Assembly (NCBI RefSeq): GCF_011578285.1
Contig: NZ_CP049916.1
Span: forward strand, 620,001-684,000
DNA length: 64,000 bases
Source of the DNA: Acinetobacter lanii
GTDB lineage: Bacteria; Pseudomonadota; Gammaproteobacteria; Pseudomonadales; Moraxellaceae
Direction: 5' to 3'
Below, piece after piece: positions 48,756-59,319 of the stretch. Numbering within the stretch: the stretch's first letter is position 1; every line of letters begins with the position of its first letter. Made by a program: the position numbers and the translations under genes. A model generated the notes under the pieces. It saw nothing but the letters and a program-made list of their open reading frames with translations, did not search any database and was not told where the DNA came from.

Positions 48756-49418
48756 TTAATCAAGCATTTCTCGTGTAAATTCTGTCAGCTCTAAAGCTTT
48801 ACCTTCACGACAACAGATGCAGATACATTCTATAAATCGCTTCGCATCACGGGGCAGTTTGGCTTCACCATTGAAATACCGTTGAACTTGAGCAAAGACA
48901 TTGTCTTTAAAGCTTGTACCATCTCCGCTATCTCCAGTCAGATTATCTAAAGACACACGGAACTTACGACCAAAAGCATGTGCGAATAACCATTCAATCG
49001 CTTGCGGTTTAATTTCGACTTGCTCAAATAAAGCTTGCTGTTCTGCGGTACGGCCATCTGGGGCATACCAATAGCCTAAATCGGGCAATAAACGGCGTTT
49101 TTCACCGGCAATGGTCCAGTGACTAATCTCATGTAATGCGCTGTTAAAAAAACCATGTGCAAACTGAATTTTTGCAGAACTTGTTGATGTTGCAGGAAAA
49201 TATTCAGGTTCAAAATCACCCTTCACCAAAGTCACATTTAAGTGGGAAAACCAGTGATTAAAGTGTAATATAAGCCAGTCTACCTGTTGAGCTTCTGTTT
49301 GCAGATTTACCCAAGGTGCGAGTTGCACGCGGTCTAAGTGATCCGTTAAATTTGAACTCGAAGGATAGTTTAACTGTAATGAAGTTGTGACTTCAGGTTG
49401 CGGCTGCAACTGATGCAT
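48756..49418 (-). CDS. epmC: Elongation factor P hydroxylase EpmC
   Basis: A 220-residue protein from the ATG at 49418; a TTG start at 49457 would add 13 hydrophobic residues. It matches EpmC: FAHGFFNSALHEISHWTIAGEKRR (with HEISH), LGYWYAPDGRTAEQQALFEQVEIKPQA and FRVSLDNLTGD. EpmC hydroxylates the beta-lysyl-lysine of EF-P. The EF-P modification partners epmA/epmB are not in the window. Confidence 0.88.
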   Translation of the reverse strand: MHQLQPQPEVTTSLQLNYPSSSNLTDHLDRVQLAPWVNLQTEAQQVDWLILHFNHWFSHLNVTLVKGDFEPEYFPATSTSSAKIQFAHGFFNSALHEISHWTIAGEKRRLLPDLGYWYAPDGRTAEQQALFEQVEIKPQAIEWLFAHAFGRKFRVSLDNLTGDSGDGTSFKDNVFAQVQRYFNGEAKLPRDAKRFIECICICCREGKALELTEFTREMLD

Positions 49419-49515
49419 GACTTGTATTACCCAAATGATCTGTCTTAATAAGTACAAAATTGTATCTTAATCTTTGACAGAGTACTTATGAATTTGTAGA
49501 ATTGCCGCCTTAATT

Positions 49516-50073
49516 ATGTCAGCAAATACCTTTCCGGCACAGATTGAGCCGTTTAAATGGGCTGAGCAAGGCTTTACATGGTCAGGTACCCTGCCATTGT
49601 CTCGTCTTGGTCGTATATCCCGTGAAGCTGTTGGATCAATTGATAATCAATTGATCAATATAGACTGTAAGCTATCAATGGATGCGTATCATCGTGTCGT
49701 TTGGTTAGATGGCAGCGTCGAAGCGAGTGTTCCAATGGAATGTCAGCGTTGTCTGGACACTGTTGAAATTCCACTTGCTTTAGATTTTCATTTAGCCTTG
49801 ATCGATGATGAGTCACTGATAGAGCGCTTGGATGAGGATGCTGATTTCATCGTTTTAGGTGAAAGCGAAGCAACGACCAAAGGTTCATTTGATGCACCTG
49901 CAACCGCTGATTTGCTCGCACTGATAGAAGATGAATTGTTATTGTTGGTGCCGTTGTCGCCTAAGCATGAGTCTTGTGTGCATAAGCATCAACCTGCCGA
50001 AGAAGAGATAGTCGAAGAAAAACGAGATAATCCGTTTGATGTTTTGGCTGCTTTGAAGGGTAAACTTAACTAA
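49516..50073 (+). CDS. yceD: DUF177/YceD family protein
   Basis: A 185-residue YceD-family protein with the CQRCLDTVEIPL motif near residue 75 and a C-terminal NPFDVLAALKGKL, the family's closing motif. It is required for 23S rRNA accumulation in other bacteria. It is directly upstream of rpmF (77 bp), the classical yceD-rpmF pair. Confidence 0.9.
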   Translation: MSANTFPAQIEPFKWAEQGFTWSGTLPLSRLGRISREAVGSIDNQLINIDCKLSMDAYHRVVWLDGSVEASVPMECQRCLDTVEIPLALDFHLALIDDESLIERLDEDADFIVLGESEATTKGSFDAPATADLLALIEDELLLLVPLSPKHESCVHKHQPAEEEIVEEKRDNPFDVLAALKGKLN

Positions 50074-50150
50074 TTTTTGTGTTATACTCTCGCGTATAAG
50101 ACAATCGAATTTGTTCTGATCCATTTTTTCGATCTTTGTAAGGAGCCATC

Positions 50151-50333
50151 ATGGCCGTTCAGCAAAACCGTAAAAGTCGCTCTCGCCGTGACATGCGCCG
50201 TTCACATGACGCTTTAACCGAGAATGCATTAACTGTAGACCAAACTACAGGTGAAACTCATCGTCGTCACCACGTGACTAAAGATGGTGTTTACCGTGGT
50301 CGTCAATTATTCGCTAAAGCATCTGCTGAATAA
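50151..50333 (+). CDS. rpmF: Ribosomal protein L32
   Basis: A 60-residue basic protein ([22 protein letters not shown]..., [17 protein letters not shown]). No CxxC zinc pair, so it is the zinc-free L32 type. AAGGAG lies 6 bases before the ATG. It is followed by a strong terminator. Confidence 0.96.
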   Translation: MAVQQNRKSRSRRDMRRSHDALTENALTVDQTTGETHRRHHVTKDGVYRGRQLFAKASAE

Positions 50334-50371
50334 TATACGGTGTATTAAGCGTCAAGCTTAGTAGAAAAAAT

Positions 50372-50394
50372 GGGAGCTTAGCTCCCTTTTTTTT
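50372..50394 (+). terminator. Intrinsic terminator of rpmF
   Basis: GGGAGC / GCTCCC with a 3-base loop and an eight-T run. Confidence 0.93.
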
Positions 50395-50490
50395 GTTTAA
50401 AATAAACTACTTATCTAAAAATAATCCGTGCTGAATTTTTAAAAAATAGGCCTTTATAACAACAATAATGCGAACAATGATGATGAAAAA

Positions 50491-51071
50491 ATGAAAATCC
50501 TTCCAATGCTATTGTGTTTGGTTTTGGGACAGCTTGAAGCCAAAACAATACAGGCAGATGTTGCAGGTTCAAGTGTTGAATCAGCTCAAAAAACGGAGCA
50601 AAAAACAGCGTCTAAATCTTCTATACTTCGCTTAGGTGTACCGCTTTCATTGGCTGAATTTCAATACATGACCCAGTCTAAAACGGCACAAGCCAAAGCG
50701 GTTTCGGCTGATTTTTGTGTAGGAGTGATGGATGATGAAGAGTAGATTAAAAGTATAGAAAATATTCAATATCGCGTTTTTCAAGGCAAATATGCGATTG
50801 AACGTGTCATTTTATCGGGAAAAACTGAAAATTTTTCTGTCAGTCTTTGGTCTAAGCGAGTGAATAAACAACCCAAGCTGCAGAAATCAAATCGATCAAA
50901 GCAAAAGTGATGCATCTGTCAGAAAAAGGACACCTTCAAGATAGCTATACAGGGCGAAAGTTTGCTTATACAGATCGTTATAGCATCCGAAAACCAGATC
51001 AAGATGATTTAATTCATGCTTATTTCAATGCCGATAAATTGATTGGACTACAATATGTGATGCAATGTTAG
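50491..51071 (+). pseudogene. Decayed gene of unknown function
   Basis: An open frame of 84 codons (signal-peptide-like MKILPMLLCLVLGQLEA) ends in TAG at 50743-50745. The same frame continues with plausible coding sequence (IKSIENIQYRVFQGKYAIERVILSG...) to a TGA near 50908. From about 50880 the frame continues in another register (AEIKSIKAKVMHLSEKGHLQDSY...YVMQC) to the TAG at 51069. One nonsense change and one frameshift would restore one periplasmic protein of about 190 residues. It interrupts the usual rpmF-fab gap; no family was recognised. Confidence 0.7.
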
Positions 51072-51242
51072 GCGTTTATCTGATTGATAGATAAGAGTTT
51101 GCTTTAATTTTTTGCGCTTATACTTAAAAATGAGCTCGAAATCGGCAATTCATGAAAAACGGTATTTTTTGCGATAGCGACAGGGTCATAAGCTTGTTAA
51201 GCTATGCCTCAATTCACTTTAGACAAACAAGATGGAAAACTG

Positions 51243-52229
51243 ATGTCCATTGTAGAAAGTTCAAATTTAGTTGCAGCAACCAAGACTGCTTTTGTTTTTC
51301 CAGGTCAAGGCTCACAGAAAGTGGGCATGTTGGCTGATTTAGCAGCACAATTTAGCAGCGTTGAAGCCACTTTTGCTGAAGCGTCTGAAGCAGTCGGTTT
51401 TGATCTTTGGCAGATTGCTCAAAGCGGTGAAGGCCTAAACCAAACAGAATTTACTCAGCCTGTATTGCTGACTGCAAGTATCGCTTTATGGCGCGTGTGG
51501 TTGGAATTGGGTGGTGTAACACCAAAATTTTTAGCGGGTCATTCACTTGGTGAATACAGTGCCTTAGTGGCTGCCGGTGCATTAAGCCTTGGCGATGCAG
51601 TGAAGCTTGTGAACTTGCGTGGCAAACTCATGCAAGATGCTGTACCTCAAGGTCAAGGTGCAATGGCTGCAATCTTAGGTCTAGAGGATGCTAAAGTCGT
51701 TGAGCTTTGCCAAGTAGCAAGTGCAGACGGTGAAGGTTCTGTAGAAGCAGCAAACTACAATGCACAAGGTCAAGTGGTGGTTGCAGGGGCAAGCGCTAAA
51801 GTTGAAGCAGTCATGGCAGCGGCGAAAGAAGCCGGTGGTAAAGCGATTGCGCTGCCTGTCTCTGTGCCATCACATTGTTCACTCATGAAACCTGCTGCAG
51901 AAAAATTTGCTGAGGCTTTGGCACAAGTCAAGATTGAAATGCCTCGCATTCCTGTGATTCAAAACGTTAATGCAGAAGCGGCAGCGGATGTTGATGCACT
52001 TCGTAAAGCGCTTACAGAGCAATTGTATGAATCTGTACAATGGACCAAGACTTTGCAATTGTTGCAGGATCAAGGGATTCAATACATCGCTGAATGTGGC
52101 CCGGGGAATGTTCTCAGCAATTTAGCAAAACGTTTACCGAATATTGAAAAAGCTTTTCCACTCGATACGCAAAGTCGAATGGAAGATGCTTTAAATGCTA
52201 TTTTAGTTGCAGAAGGGAAAATTGCATGA
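51243..52229 (+). CDS. fabD: Malonyl-CoA-ACP transacylase FabD
   Basis: A 328-residue enzyme from the ATG at 51243; an in-frame ATG at 51204 adds 13 unconserved residues. The active-site serine is S101 in GHSLGE; FVFPGQGSQKVGML opens the fold. The catalytic histidine is in VPSHCSLM. It loads malonate onto ACP for fatty-acid synthesis. It overlaps fabG by 4 bp. Confidence 0.95.
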   Translation: MSIVESSNLVAATKTAFVFPGQGSQKVGMLADLAAQFSSVEATFAEASEAVGFDLWQIAQSGEGLNQTEFTQPVLLTASIALWRVWLELGGVTPKFLAGHSLGEYSALVAAGALSLGDAVKLVNLRGKLMQDAVPQGQGAMAAILGLEDAKVVELCQVASADGEGSVEAANYNAQGQVVVAGASAKVEAVMAAAKEAGGKAIALPVSVPSHCSLMKPAAEKFAEALAQVKIEMPRIPVIQNVNAEAAADVDALRKALTEQLYESVQWTKTLQLLQDQGIQYIAECGPGNVLSNLAKRLPNIEKAFPLDTQSRMEDALNAILVAEGKIA

Positions 52230-52960
52230 GCCAAGAACGTAAAGTTGCCTTAGTTACAGGCGCAAGTCGTGGTATTGGTGCAGCAATTGCACAGCAATTG
52301 ATTGCGGATGGTTTCTTTGTTGTGGGTACTGCAACCTCTGAATCAGGCGCTGAAAAACTGACAGCTCAATTTGCTGAACATGGTGCTGGTGCGGTCCTTG
52401 ATGTACGTGATGCAACGGCTATTGATGCATTGGTGACTGACATAGAGCAAAAATATGGTTCAGTCATGGTCTTGGTGAACAATGCCGGCATTACTAAAGA
52501 CAACTTATTGCTACGTATGTCTGAAGAAGACTTTGATGATATTTTAAATATTCATTTAAAAGCAGTCTTCCGCTTGTCTAAGCGTGTGCTGAAAGGCATG
52601 ACCAAAGCACGTTTCGGTCGCATTATTAATATTAGTTCTGTGGTTGCGCATTTTGCAAACCCAGGTCAGTCAAATTATTCGGCTGCTAAAGCAGGGATTG
52701 AGGCATTTAGCCGTAGCCTTGCGAAAGAAATGGGTAGCCGTCAAATTACGGTGAACAGCATTGCACCGGGCTTTATTGCTACCGAAATGACTGAGCAACT
52801 CAGTGAAGAGATTCGCAAAAAAATGAGTGATCAAGTGGCGTTAAACCGCTTTGGTCAACCACAAGACATTGCCAATGCTGTGAGTTTCTTGGCCTCTGAC
52901 AAGGCTAGTTACATTACAGGTACGGTTTTACATGTGAATGGTGGTTTATACATGGCGTAA
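52226..52960 (+). CDS. fabG: 3-oxoacyl-ACP reductase FabG
   Basis: A 244-residue SDR with [12 protein letters not shown] (cofactor site), NNAGIT, a catalytic Ser in INISSVVA and the YSAAK pair (Tyr/Lys). C-terminal GLYMA is usual. It is cotranscribed with fabD and probably with acpP 83 bp later. Confidence 0.96.
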   Translation: MSQERKVALVTGASRGIGAAIAQQLIADGFFVVGTATSESGAEKLTAQFAEHGAGAVLDVRDATAIDALVTDIEQKYGSVMVLVNNAGITKDNLLLRMSEEDFDDILNIHLKAVFRLSKRVLKGMTKARFGRIINISSVVAHFANPGQSNYSAAKAGIEAFSRSLAKEMGSRQITVNSIAPGFIATEMTEQLSEEIRKKMSDQVALNRFGQPQDIANAVSFLASDKASYITGTVLHVNGGLYMA

Positions 52961-53043
52961 TGCGATGTATAAACTTTGAAAAATTTCTAGATTCAATTAA
53001 ACTAGTGGCAATTCAAACGCCACAAGCAATGAGGAGAATTCCT

Positions 53044-53280
53044 GTGAGCGATATCGAACAACGTATCAAACAAGCAGTAGCTGAACAATTAGGTCTTAAA
53101 GCTGAAGAAATCAAAAACGAAGCATCTTTCATGGATGACTTAGGTGCTGATTCTCTAGACTTAGTTGAGCTTGTAATGTCTTTCGAAAACGATTTCGATA
53201 TTACAATCCCAGACGAAGATTCTAACGAAATCACGACTGTTCAATCTGCAATTGACTATGTTTCTAAGAAACTTGCTTAA
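53044..53280 (+). CDS. acpP: Acyl carrier protein
   Basis: A 78-residue acidic protein starting with GTG at 53044, preceded by AGGAG at 6 bases; the longer upstream frame is not conserved. The phosphopantetheine serine is S37 in GADSLDLVE. The mature sequence [17 protein letters not shown] is typical. Followed by a terminator. Confidence 0.97.
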   Translation: MSDIEQRIKQAVAEQLGLKAEEIKNEASFMDDLGADSLDLVELVMSFENDFDITIPDEDSNEITTVQSAIDYVSKKLA

Positions 53281-53310
53281 TTAAAGATCTTTCGGCATCG
53301 CTGAAAAATG

Positions 53311-53338
53311 AAAGCCACTTGAAAGGGTGGCTTTTTTT
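53311..53338 (+). terminator. Intrinsic terminator of the fab-acp operon
   Basis: AAAGCCAC / GTGGCTTT with an 8-base loop and T run. Confidence 0.9.
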
Positions 53339-53521
53339 ATATCGATAAAAACTAAATTAAAAAATAAACTGAATTATTTTAATTACATATCGTTACGTTT
53401 AATTCACCAAAGACAACCTTTAATCGTATAAATTTTAGGTATAAAAATAGAGTTTAAATTTTTATTACATCAGCTACATAGCATTTTTACAACAACATTT
53501 AAAACGAGATGGAGAAATACA

Positions 53522-53995
53522 ATGGGTCTTTTTGATTTTGTGAAAGGCATTGGTAAAAAAAATACAGCACCTGCTGAGCAGCAAGCAGCACCAGCAACAC
53601 CATCTGAGCCATCTGCTCAGGAAATTGCCAACAAACTTTTAGGTCATATTAAGGCATTGGGCCTACCTGTTGCAGGTTTGTCTGTGAGCTATAACGGTGA
53701 TTCAGACTTAGCAACAGTAAAAGGTCAGGTACAAACCCAAGCTGATCGTGAAAAAATCATTTTGGCTGTGGGTAATGTTGATCATGTGGCAAAAGTAGAT
53801 GATCAATTGACAGTAGCAACACCATCTGCTGAAAGTAAATTCTACACCGTGAAGTCTGGTGACAACCTGTCTAAAATTTCTAAAGAATTTTATGGTGATG
53901 CAAACCAATACAACAAAATTTTTGAAGCAAACCGTCCGCTATTGAAAAATGCAGATGACATTTTCCCAGGTCAGGTACTTCGTATTCCTCAATAA
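53522..53995 (+). CDS. kbp: Potassium-binding protein Kbp (BON-LysM)
   Basis: A 157-residue protein (MGLFDFVKGIGKK) with a BON domain (about 35-100) and a C-terminal LysM domain (FYTVKSGDNLSKISKEFYGDANQYNKIFEANRPLL...IFPGQVLRIPQ). Same length and ends as E. coli Kbp (YgaU). It binds potassium and is needed for growth at high potassium. It has no signal peptide. Confidence 0.92.
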   Translation: MGLFDFVKGIGKKNTAPAEQQAAPATPSEPSAQEIANKLLGHIKALGLPVAGLSVSYNGDSDLATVKGQVQTQADREKIILAVGNVDHVAKVDDQLTVATPSAESKFYTVKSGDNLSKISKEFYGDANQYNKIFEANRPLLKNADDIFPGQVLRIPQ

Positions 53996-54010
53996 AATTT
54001 GAGCAATAAA

Positions 54011-54036
54011 AAAGGCGCTTGATGCGCCTTTTTTTA
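54011..54036 (+). terminator. Intrinsic terminator of kbp
   Basis: AAAGGCGC / GCGCCTTT with a 5-base loop and T run; an A run upstream may allow use by the convergent dipeptidase gene. Confidence 0.9.
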
Positions 54037-54101
54037 TTCTTTAACGATGACAATAGGTATGCACGTAGATGTGGATAGTGGATATATTCAGTCTAATCGA
54101 A

Positions 54102-55145
54102 TCAATGGATAATCTTTTCTAGCAGAGTCAACCAATTTCCAAAACGCATTTTTTCAATGAGTGCTTCAGAATAACCACGTTGCTGCATACGTTGAAGCAG
54201 CTGAGGCATATATGTTACATCAGCCAAATCCAAGGGCAGCAAACAACCGTCAAAATCTGAACCAAACCCAACATGATCCTCACCAATATGCTCAAGCAAA
54301 TAACTGAGATGATCGATAATGGTGTCGATTGAGGTGTTGGGATCACGCTGTCCATCGCTTCTTAAAAAAGCCACATCAAAATTAATACCGACCATGCCAT
54401 GACTTTGTTTCACTGCTTTTAATTGCGAATCTGTCAAATTTCGCGCTTGAGCACACAAGGCATGCACGTTGGAATGGGTCGCCACGATCGGCTGATGAAA
54501 GCCTTCCAGTATCTCCGCGGTATCCCAAAAGGCACGTTCATTCATATGAGAAACATCAATGATCATCCCTTTACGGGCACAAGTGCGTACGAGTTCTTTG
54601 CCTTGTTGCGTTAACCCTGATCCAGTGTCTGGTGAATGTGGAAACGTAGCATTCAGACCATCACCAAACAAACTTTTGCGATTCCAAAGTGGCCCGATAC
54701 TGCGTAAGCCTTTTTTGTGGAAGTCATCCAGTAGCATCGGGTCACACGCGAGAACTTCGGCACCTTCTAAATGAAGGACAATTGCCAATTGCTGATGCTG
54801 AAAACAGCTTTTGATTTGTGATAAAGAAGTACAAATCTGAATTTTGCCTTCAGATCGTAATTGCAACTGCTGAGCAATCTCTAACTGCGCCGTGCAAATC
54901 TCAATAATCTGTTCTGAGCTAAAATCCGTTGCGGTCGGGTCTTTGATTTTTTCCGGATGATGCTGTTGCAAATAGCGATAAGGAGGAAGAAAAATTGAAA
55001 ATAATCCTCCCGTCCATTGTGCTTGCCTACAACGTTTGAAATCTAAATGACCAGGCAACGTACCATGAAGGAATTCATGTACTGGATCTTTGGCAGAACT
55101 GAGCCATAGACGGGTCAATAGGTCATTATGTCCATCAAAGATCAT
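54102..55145 (-). CDS. Membrane dipeptidase (M19, renal dipeptidase family)
   Basis: A 347-residue zinc peptidase: FDGHNDLLTRLW (HxD metal motif), HLEGAEVL (glutamate ligand), IDVSHMNERAFWD, ATHSNVHALC and GFGSDFDGC. It is 17 bp downstream of pqqE in the same direction, so it belongs to the pqq operon, as is usual in Acinetobacter. It may help in cleaving the PqqA peptide; that step is not proven, as the pqqF-type protease is absent here. Confidence 0.9.
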   Translation of the reverse strand: MIFDGHNDLLTRLWLSSAKDPVHEFLHGTLPGHLDFKRCRQAQWTGGLFSIFLPPYRYLQQHHPEKIKDPTATDFSSEQIIEICTAQLEIAQQLQLRSEGKIQICTSLSQIKSCFQHQQLAIVLHLEGAEVLACDPMLLDDFHKKGLRSIGPLWNRKSLFGDGLNATFPHSPDTGSGLTQQGKELVRTCARKGMIIDVSHMNERAFWDTAEILEGFHQPIVATHSNVHALCAQARNLTDSQLKAVKQSHGMVGINFDVAFLRSDGQRDPNTSIDTIIDHLSYLLEHIGEDHVGFGSDFDGCLLPLDLADVTYMPQLLQRMQQRGYSEALIEKMRFGNWLTLLEKIIH

Positions 55146-55162
55146 GTCTTTAAGTGTCCTGA

Positions 55163-56314
55163 TTAGTCGATCACGGTACGTGTAGGAATCAATTGTTTTT
55201 GACTGAGCTGTTTAGAATTTTTTGGATTTCTAAACACCAGTTGATCAAAAGGAATCGGGGTTTCACTTTCGATTCGCGCATTTAAAATCTTATGATGATC
55301 AGGTGATTTACCACAAACAGGATCGGCATTTTTAGCATCTCCAGTCATCATAAATGCCTGACAACGACAACCGCCATAGTCTCGATCTTTATCTGAGCAA
55401 CTTTGACACATGTCTGGCATCCAATCATCACCACGGAACTCATTAAAGCTCGGTGAGTCATACCAAATCTCGGAAAGCTGATGCGCTTTAACATTCGGGA
55501 ATTGAATCGGGAGCTGACGTGCTGCATGACAAGGTAATGCAGTCCCATCTGGAGACACGGTTAAAAAGATTTTCCCCCAACCATCCATACAGGCTTTTGG
55601 ACGTTCTTCATAATAATCCGGGACCACAAAAATCAATTTACACTTGATATCTTGTTCCTGAATTTTTCGACGATATTCATTGGTAATGCGTTCAGCACGA
55701 ACCAATTGTTCTTTGGTCGGTAATAAGCCTTGACGGTTCTCATAGGCCCAACCATAAAATTGGCAAATCGCCAATTCAACGGTATCCGCTTCCAACTCCA
55801 AACAGAGCTCGATGATTTGATCAATCTGATCAATATTATGCCGATGAATCACAAAATTCAGCACCATCGGATAACCGTACTGTTTGACCAAACGTGACAT
55901 ATCATACTTTTGCTGAAATGCATGTTTAGAACCCGCAAGGGCATTATTCACAACCGGATCACTGGCTTGAAAGCTGATTTGAATATGTTGCAAACCTGCT
56001 TGTTTCAACCCTGCAATACGCGCTTCATTTAAGCCCATACCGGAGGTAATCAAATTGGTATAGAAACCTTTCTGATGTGCATACGCCACCAATTCTTCAA
56101 GATCTTGGCGAACTAAAGGTTCACCCCCTGAGAAACCCAGCTGAACGGCTCCCATTTGGCGTGCTTGGTCAAAAACATTAAACCATTCCTGTGTGCTCAA
56201 CTCTTGATTATGCAACGCATAATCAAGAGGATTAGAACAATAAGGACATTGTAAAGGGCAACGATAGGTGAGTTCAGCCAATAACCACAGTGGCAGCCCT
56301 ACAGGTGCTTTCAT
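55163..56314 (-). CDS. pqqE: PqqA peptide cyclase (radical SAM) PqqE
   Basis: A 383-residue radical-SAM enzyme with CxxxCxxC (CPLQCPYC) near residue 18 and a C-terminal SPASM cluster region ([21 protein letters not shown], then [21 protein letters not shown]). It cross-links Glu16 and Tyr20 of PqqA with PqqD as chaperone. It overlaps pqqD by 4 bp. Confidence 0.96.
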   Translation of the reverse strand: MKAPVGLPLWLLAELTYRCPLQCPYCSNPLDYALHNQELSTQEWFNVFDQARQMGAVQLGFSGGEPLVRQDLEELVAYAHQKGFYTNLITSGMGLNEARIAGLKQAGLQHIQISFQASDPVVNNALAGSKHAFQQKYDMSRLVKQYGYPMVLNFVIHRHNIDQIDQIIELCLELEADTVELAICQFYGWAYENRQGLLPTKEQLVRAERITNEYRRKIQEQDIKCKLIFVVPDYYEERPKACMDGWGKIFLTVSPDGTALPCHAARQLPIQFPNVKAHQLSEIWYDSPSFNEFRGDDWMPDMCQSCSDKDRDYGGCRCQAFMMTGDAKNADPVCGKSPDHHKILNARIESETPIPFDQLVFRNPKNSKQLSQKQLIPTRTVID

Positions 56315-56595
56315 GCTAAATCAATCCAATGTTCACGTTGAGCCACCAACATATACTCAATAATATCCTGTTTAATTTCAGGGATATCACCAAATTTTGC
56401 GGTAACTTTTTGAATAATATCAGCAATCGAATTTTGTCCATCGATATGCTGACCAATTTCACTCGCGCTTTGATTCAGTTTAATCATTCCTTCAGGGTAC
56501 AGCAGAACATACGCATTTTGAGCGGGTTCAAACTGAAAACGATAACCTTGACGCCATGTTGGAATAATCGATAAATCTAATTCAGGTAAACTCAT
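56311..56595 (-). CDS. pqqD: PQQ biosynthesis chaperone PqqD
   Basis: A 94-residue protein ([46 protein letters not shown]) that binds PqqA and presents it to PqqE. It overlaps pqqC and pqqE by 4 bp each, a translationally coupled set. Confidence 0.95.
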   Translation of the reverse strand: MSLPELDLSIIPTWRQGYRFQFEPAQNAYVLLYPEGMIKLNQSASEIGQHIDGQNSIADIIQKVTAKFGDIPEIKQDIIEYMLVAQREHWIDLA

Positions 56596-57353
56596 TTGAA
56601 TAATCCTTTATGCCAAACATGATCAGAAGTGACGCTATGATAAGGCGCTTGGTGATGCACATAGGCCAAAGTCAAAGCGTCTAAAATGGTCCAAAGAATA
56701 TCCAGCTTAAACTGTAAAATTTCGAGCATACGCTCTTGTTCTTCAACCGTTTTAAACGAATCTAAGGTGATGGTCAGACCATGTTCTACATCACGACGTG
56801 CTTGACTTAGACGAGAGCGGAAGTAGGTATAACCTTGTTCTTGAATCCAAGGATAATGTTTCGGCCAAGACTCTAAACGCGACTGGTGAATTTGTGGGGC
56901 AAATAATTCAGTTAAGGAACTACTTGCAGCTTCACGCCATGTGGTACGGCGCGCAAAATTAACATAAGCATCTACAGCAAAACGTACACCCGGCAAGACC
57001 AATTCTTCAGAAATTACCTGTTCACGGGTTAATCCGACTGCTTCGGCCAAACTTAACCACGCTTCACGACCACCCCCATCAGGATAAACACCATCTTGAT
57101 CGATCATGCGTTGAATCCACTCTTGACGCACACGTTGATCAGGACAATTTGCCATAATCGCTGCATCTTTCAGTGGAATATTAATTTGATAATAGTAACG
57201 GTTTGCCACCCAAGCCTGAATTTGCTTTTGTGTCGCTTTTCCTTCATGCATCATGATGTGAAAAGGGTGGTAAATGTGATAATACTGACCTTTGGCAAGA
57301 ATCGCTTCTTTAAACGCTTCTGGACTTAAGGCTTCTGTAAGCTGTTGCATCAT
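56592..57353 (-). CDS. pqqC: Pyrroloquinoline-quinone synthase PqqC
   Basis: A 253-residue cofactor-free oxidase ([63 protein letters not shown]). It performs the final oxidation and ring closure to PQQ. Six bp follow pqqB. Confidence 0.95.
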   Translation of the reverse strand: MMQQLTEALSPEAFKEAILAKGQYYHIYHPFHIMMHEGKATQKQIQAWVANRYYYQINIPLKDAAIMANCPDQRVRQEWIQRMIDQDGVYPDGGGREAWLSLAEAVGLTREQVISEELVLPGVRFAVDAYVNFARRTTWREAASSSLTELFAPQIHQSRLESWPKHYPWIQEQGYTYFRSRLSQARRDVEHGLTITLDSFKTVEEQERMLEILQFKLDILWTILDALTLAYVHHQAPYHSVTSDHVWHKGLFK

Positions 57354-57359
57354 GTCACC

Positions 57360-58271
57360 TTATAATTCGATTTGCATACCATCAAAAGCCACTTCAACCC
57401 CGTGTGCTTTTAATTCTGCAGCTTGTTGAGATTGTTCATTTAAGATCGGATTCGTGTTATTGATGTGAATCAGTACCTTACGCGTATGGTCGAGTTGATC
57501 TAAATACGATAACGATCCACCCGCACCACTGATGTGTAAGTGTCCCATTTCTTGACCCGTTTTTTTACCGACACCATATTCTTGCATTTCAGTATCAGTC
57601 CATAGAGTTCCATCAATCATGACGCAATCCGAAGCTTGCATGATTTGCATCACCTGCTCATCAATTTTGCCTAAACCCGGTGCATAGAATAGCTGTTTCT
57701 GTGTTTTTGAATCTTTCACAATCAGTGCAATATTATCGCCATCATGTGGATCGTGACGATGCGGCGAGTAAGGTGGCGCAGCACTTCGAATGATTAAAGG
57801 CGTGAACTCTAAATGTTCAAATCCTTCAATTTTAAAAGCACGTTTTGGATCAATTTGACGATATTCAAGTCCACCATTCCAATGCTTCAACATGTTGAAA
57901 ATCGGGAATCCTGTGGTCAAATCTTGATGCACCATGTCGGTACACCAGACTTTAATCGGGCAACCTTCACGAAGCGTTAATAGACCAGTCGTATGGTCAA
58001 GTTGACTGTCCATCAACACCACATTGGTGATGCCTGTATCACGCAATTTGCGCGCAGGTTGTGCAGCTTTAAAATCGAAAAGCTGCTGACGAATATCGGG
58101 GGAAGCATTGCATAAAATCCAATCGACACCATTTTCAGAAATGGCAATTGAAGACTGGGTACGTGCTTTGGCTTGAATGGTGCCTTGACGAAGACCATGA
58201 CAATTGTGGCAATTGCAGTTCCATTGTGGGAAACCACCGCCCGCTGCTGAACCTAAAACATGAATATACAT
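57360..58271 (-). CDS. pqqB: PqqB, metallo-beta-lactamase-fold oxygenase
   Basis: A 303-residue protein ([21 protein letters not shown] at the start, [28 protein letters not shown]). It hydroxylates the cross-linked tyrosine of the PqqA-derived intermediate. It is separated from pqqA by a terminator-like hairpin. Confidence 0.95.
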   Translation of the reverse strand: MYIHVLGSAAGGGFPQWNCNCHNCHGLRQGTIQAKARTQSSIAISENGVDWILCNASPDIRQQLFDFKAAQPARKLRDTGITNVVLMDSQLDHTTGLLTLREGCPIKVWCTDMVHQDLTTGFPIFNMLKHWNGGLEYRQIDPKRAFKIEGFEHLEFTPLIIRSAAPPYSPHRHDPHDGDNIALIVKDSKTQKQLFYAPGLGKIDEQVMQIMQASDCVMIDGTLWTDTEMQEYGVGKKTGQEMGHLHISGAGGSLSYLDQLDHTRKVLIHINNTNPILNEQSQQAAELKAHGVEVAFDGMQIEL

Positions 58272-58292
58272 AGATAACTTTTTCCAAAAAAT

Positions 58293-58318
58293 AAAAGCCC
58301 TAGTCGTCTAGGGCTTTT
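58293..58318 (-). terminator. Hairpin between pqqA and pqqB
   Basis: AAAAGCCCTAG / CTAGGGCTTTT is a perfect 11-bp stem with a 4-base loop, with T's on the minus strand. It should allow high pqqA and lower pqqBCDE expression from one promoter by partial termination. Confidence 0.9.
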
Positions 58319-58341
58319 ATTCGATTTAGGTCTATTAAATC

Positions 58342-58416
58342 TTAACGTGCTTCGAAATACATTGTGATTTCAAAACCGATACGGATATCTTGAAAAGCGG
58401 GTTTAGTCCATTGCAT
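58342..58416 (-). CDS. pqqA: PQQ precursor peptide PqqA
   Basis: A 24-residue precursor, [20 protein letters not shown] plus FEAR. It has the two residues that become PQQ, E16 and Y20, in the invariant E-x3-Y spacing. GGAG lies 5 bases before the start. Upstream (58417-58693) is AT-rich with its promoter; no other gene. Confidence 0.97.
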   Translation of the reverse strand: MQWTKPAFQDIRIGFEITMYFEAR

Positions 58417-59013
58417 GGGAGTGCTCCGAAAAGTTCTTACTTTAAAGTAAGAGAGTGGAAAGAAATTTTCTCAATAATTATATGAGTTTTATTGATTGAT
58501 ACCAAAGCGCTTTGTAATAATTCTGTAAATTTTACTGATTTGATTGTTATTTGCGATCAAGGATAATCCTGTTTAGCTAAGTAGGGGATTTATCCTCAAT
58601 CTATATTGTGTCGTATATTATTCAAGAAGTTAATTCATAGACGAATATACTGAGCTAAGGTATGGTTATATTCTTTCTAAAAGTGAAATAGTTCTAGTTA
58701 GGAAAGACTTTTAATCCATAACCATTAAAATTACCGCCTGTATTGTTTCGCCCACCTTTACAATAAAATTTGTTTTCTAGACTTTTAAAGTTTTGATGAT
58801 CTTTTTCGGGTCTAAGATATTTGCATCGGATAGGTTCGGTCACAAGGTCTGCCAACTGTAAACCTGTTGAATTTGATTTTTTACTAACAAATTCAATTTC
58901 AAAATTTAATTTTGAATTCTCCCAATGATGTGGTTCTAGGATTTTAGACCACGCCTATAAGTGATAATCTACTCCCCAATAAGCATGGGAAATGCTTGTT
59001 TTTGGAGTCAACC

Positions 59014-59319
59014 ATGACACGAAGAAAACGTCGTAATCATTCAGCAGAGTTTAAAGTTAAAGTTGCTCTCGCAGCAATTAAAGGCGACCACACACTCGCT
59101 GAACTTTCTACTCAATTCGATTTACATCAAAACCAAATCATCGATTGGAAAAATCAACTGCTTGAGCAATCAGTCAATATTTTTTCACGACCAACAGCAC
59201 AACAAGAACCAGAGATTGACCTCAAAGCTCTACATGCCAAGATAGGACATCAGGCATTGCAAATTGATTTTTTAGAAGGTGCGCTCAGAAAAATAGGGCA
59301 GCTGAGCGGCAAAAAATGA
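59014..59319 (+). CDS. IS3-family OrfA (helix-turn-helix)
   Basis: A 101-residue protein from the ATG at 59014, preceded by GGAG. MTRRKRRNHSAEFKVKVALA and TLAELSTQFDLHQNQIIDWK form the Tnp_1 helix-turn-helix; a leucine-zipper-like ALQIDFLEGALRKIG follows. It ends in AAAAAATGA: six A's at 59311-59316 are a likely -1 frameshift slip site for an OrfAB fusion. Confidence 0.92.
   Translation: MTRRKRRNHSAEFKVKVALAAIKGDHTLAELSTQFDLHQNQIIDWKNQLLEQSVNIFSRPTAQQEPEIDLKALHAKIGHQALQIDFLEGALRKIGQLSGKK

Noticed and set aside
50491..50745. A genuine short 84-residue protein
   Set aside because: Coding-like sequence continues past the stop in the same and then another frame, so a decayed gene fits better.
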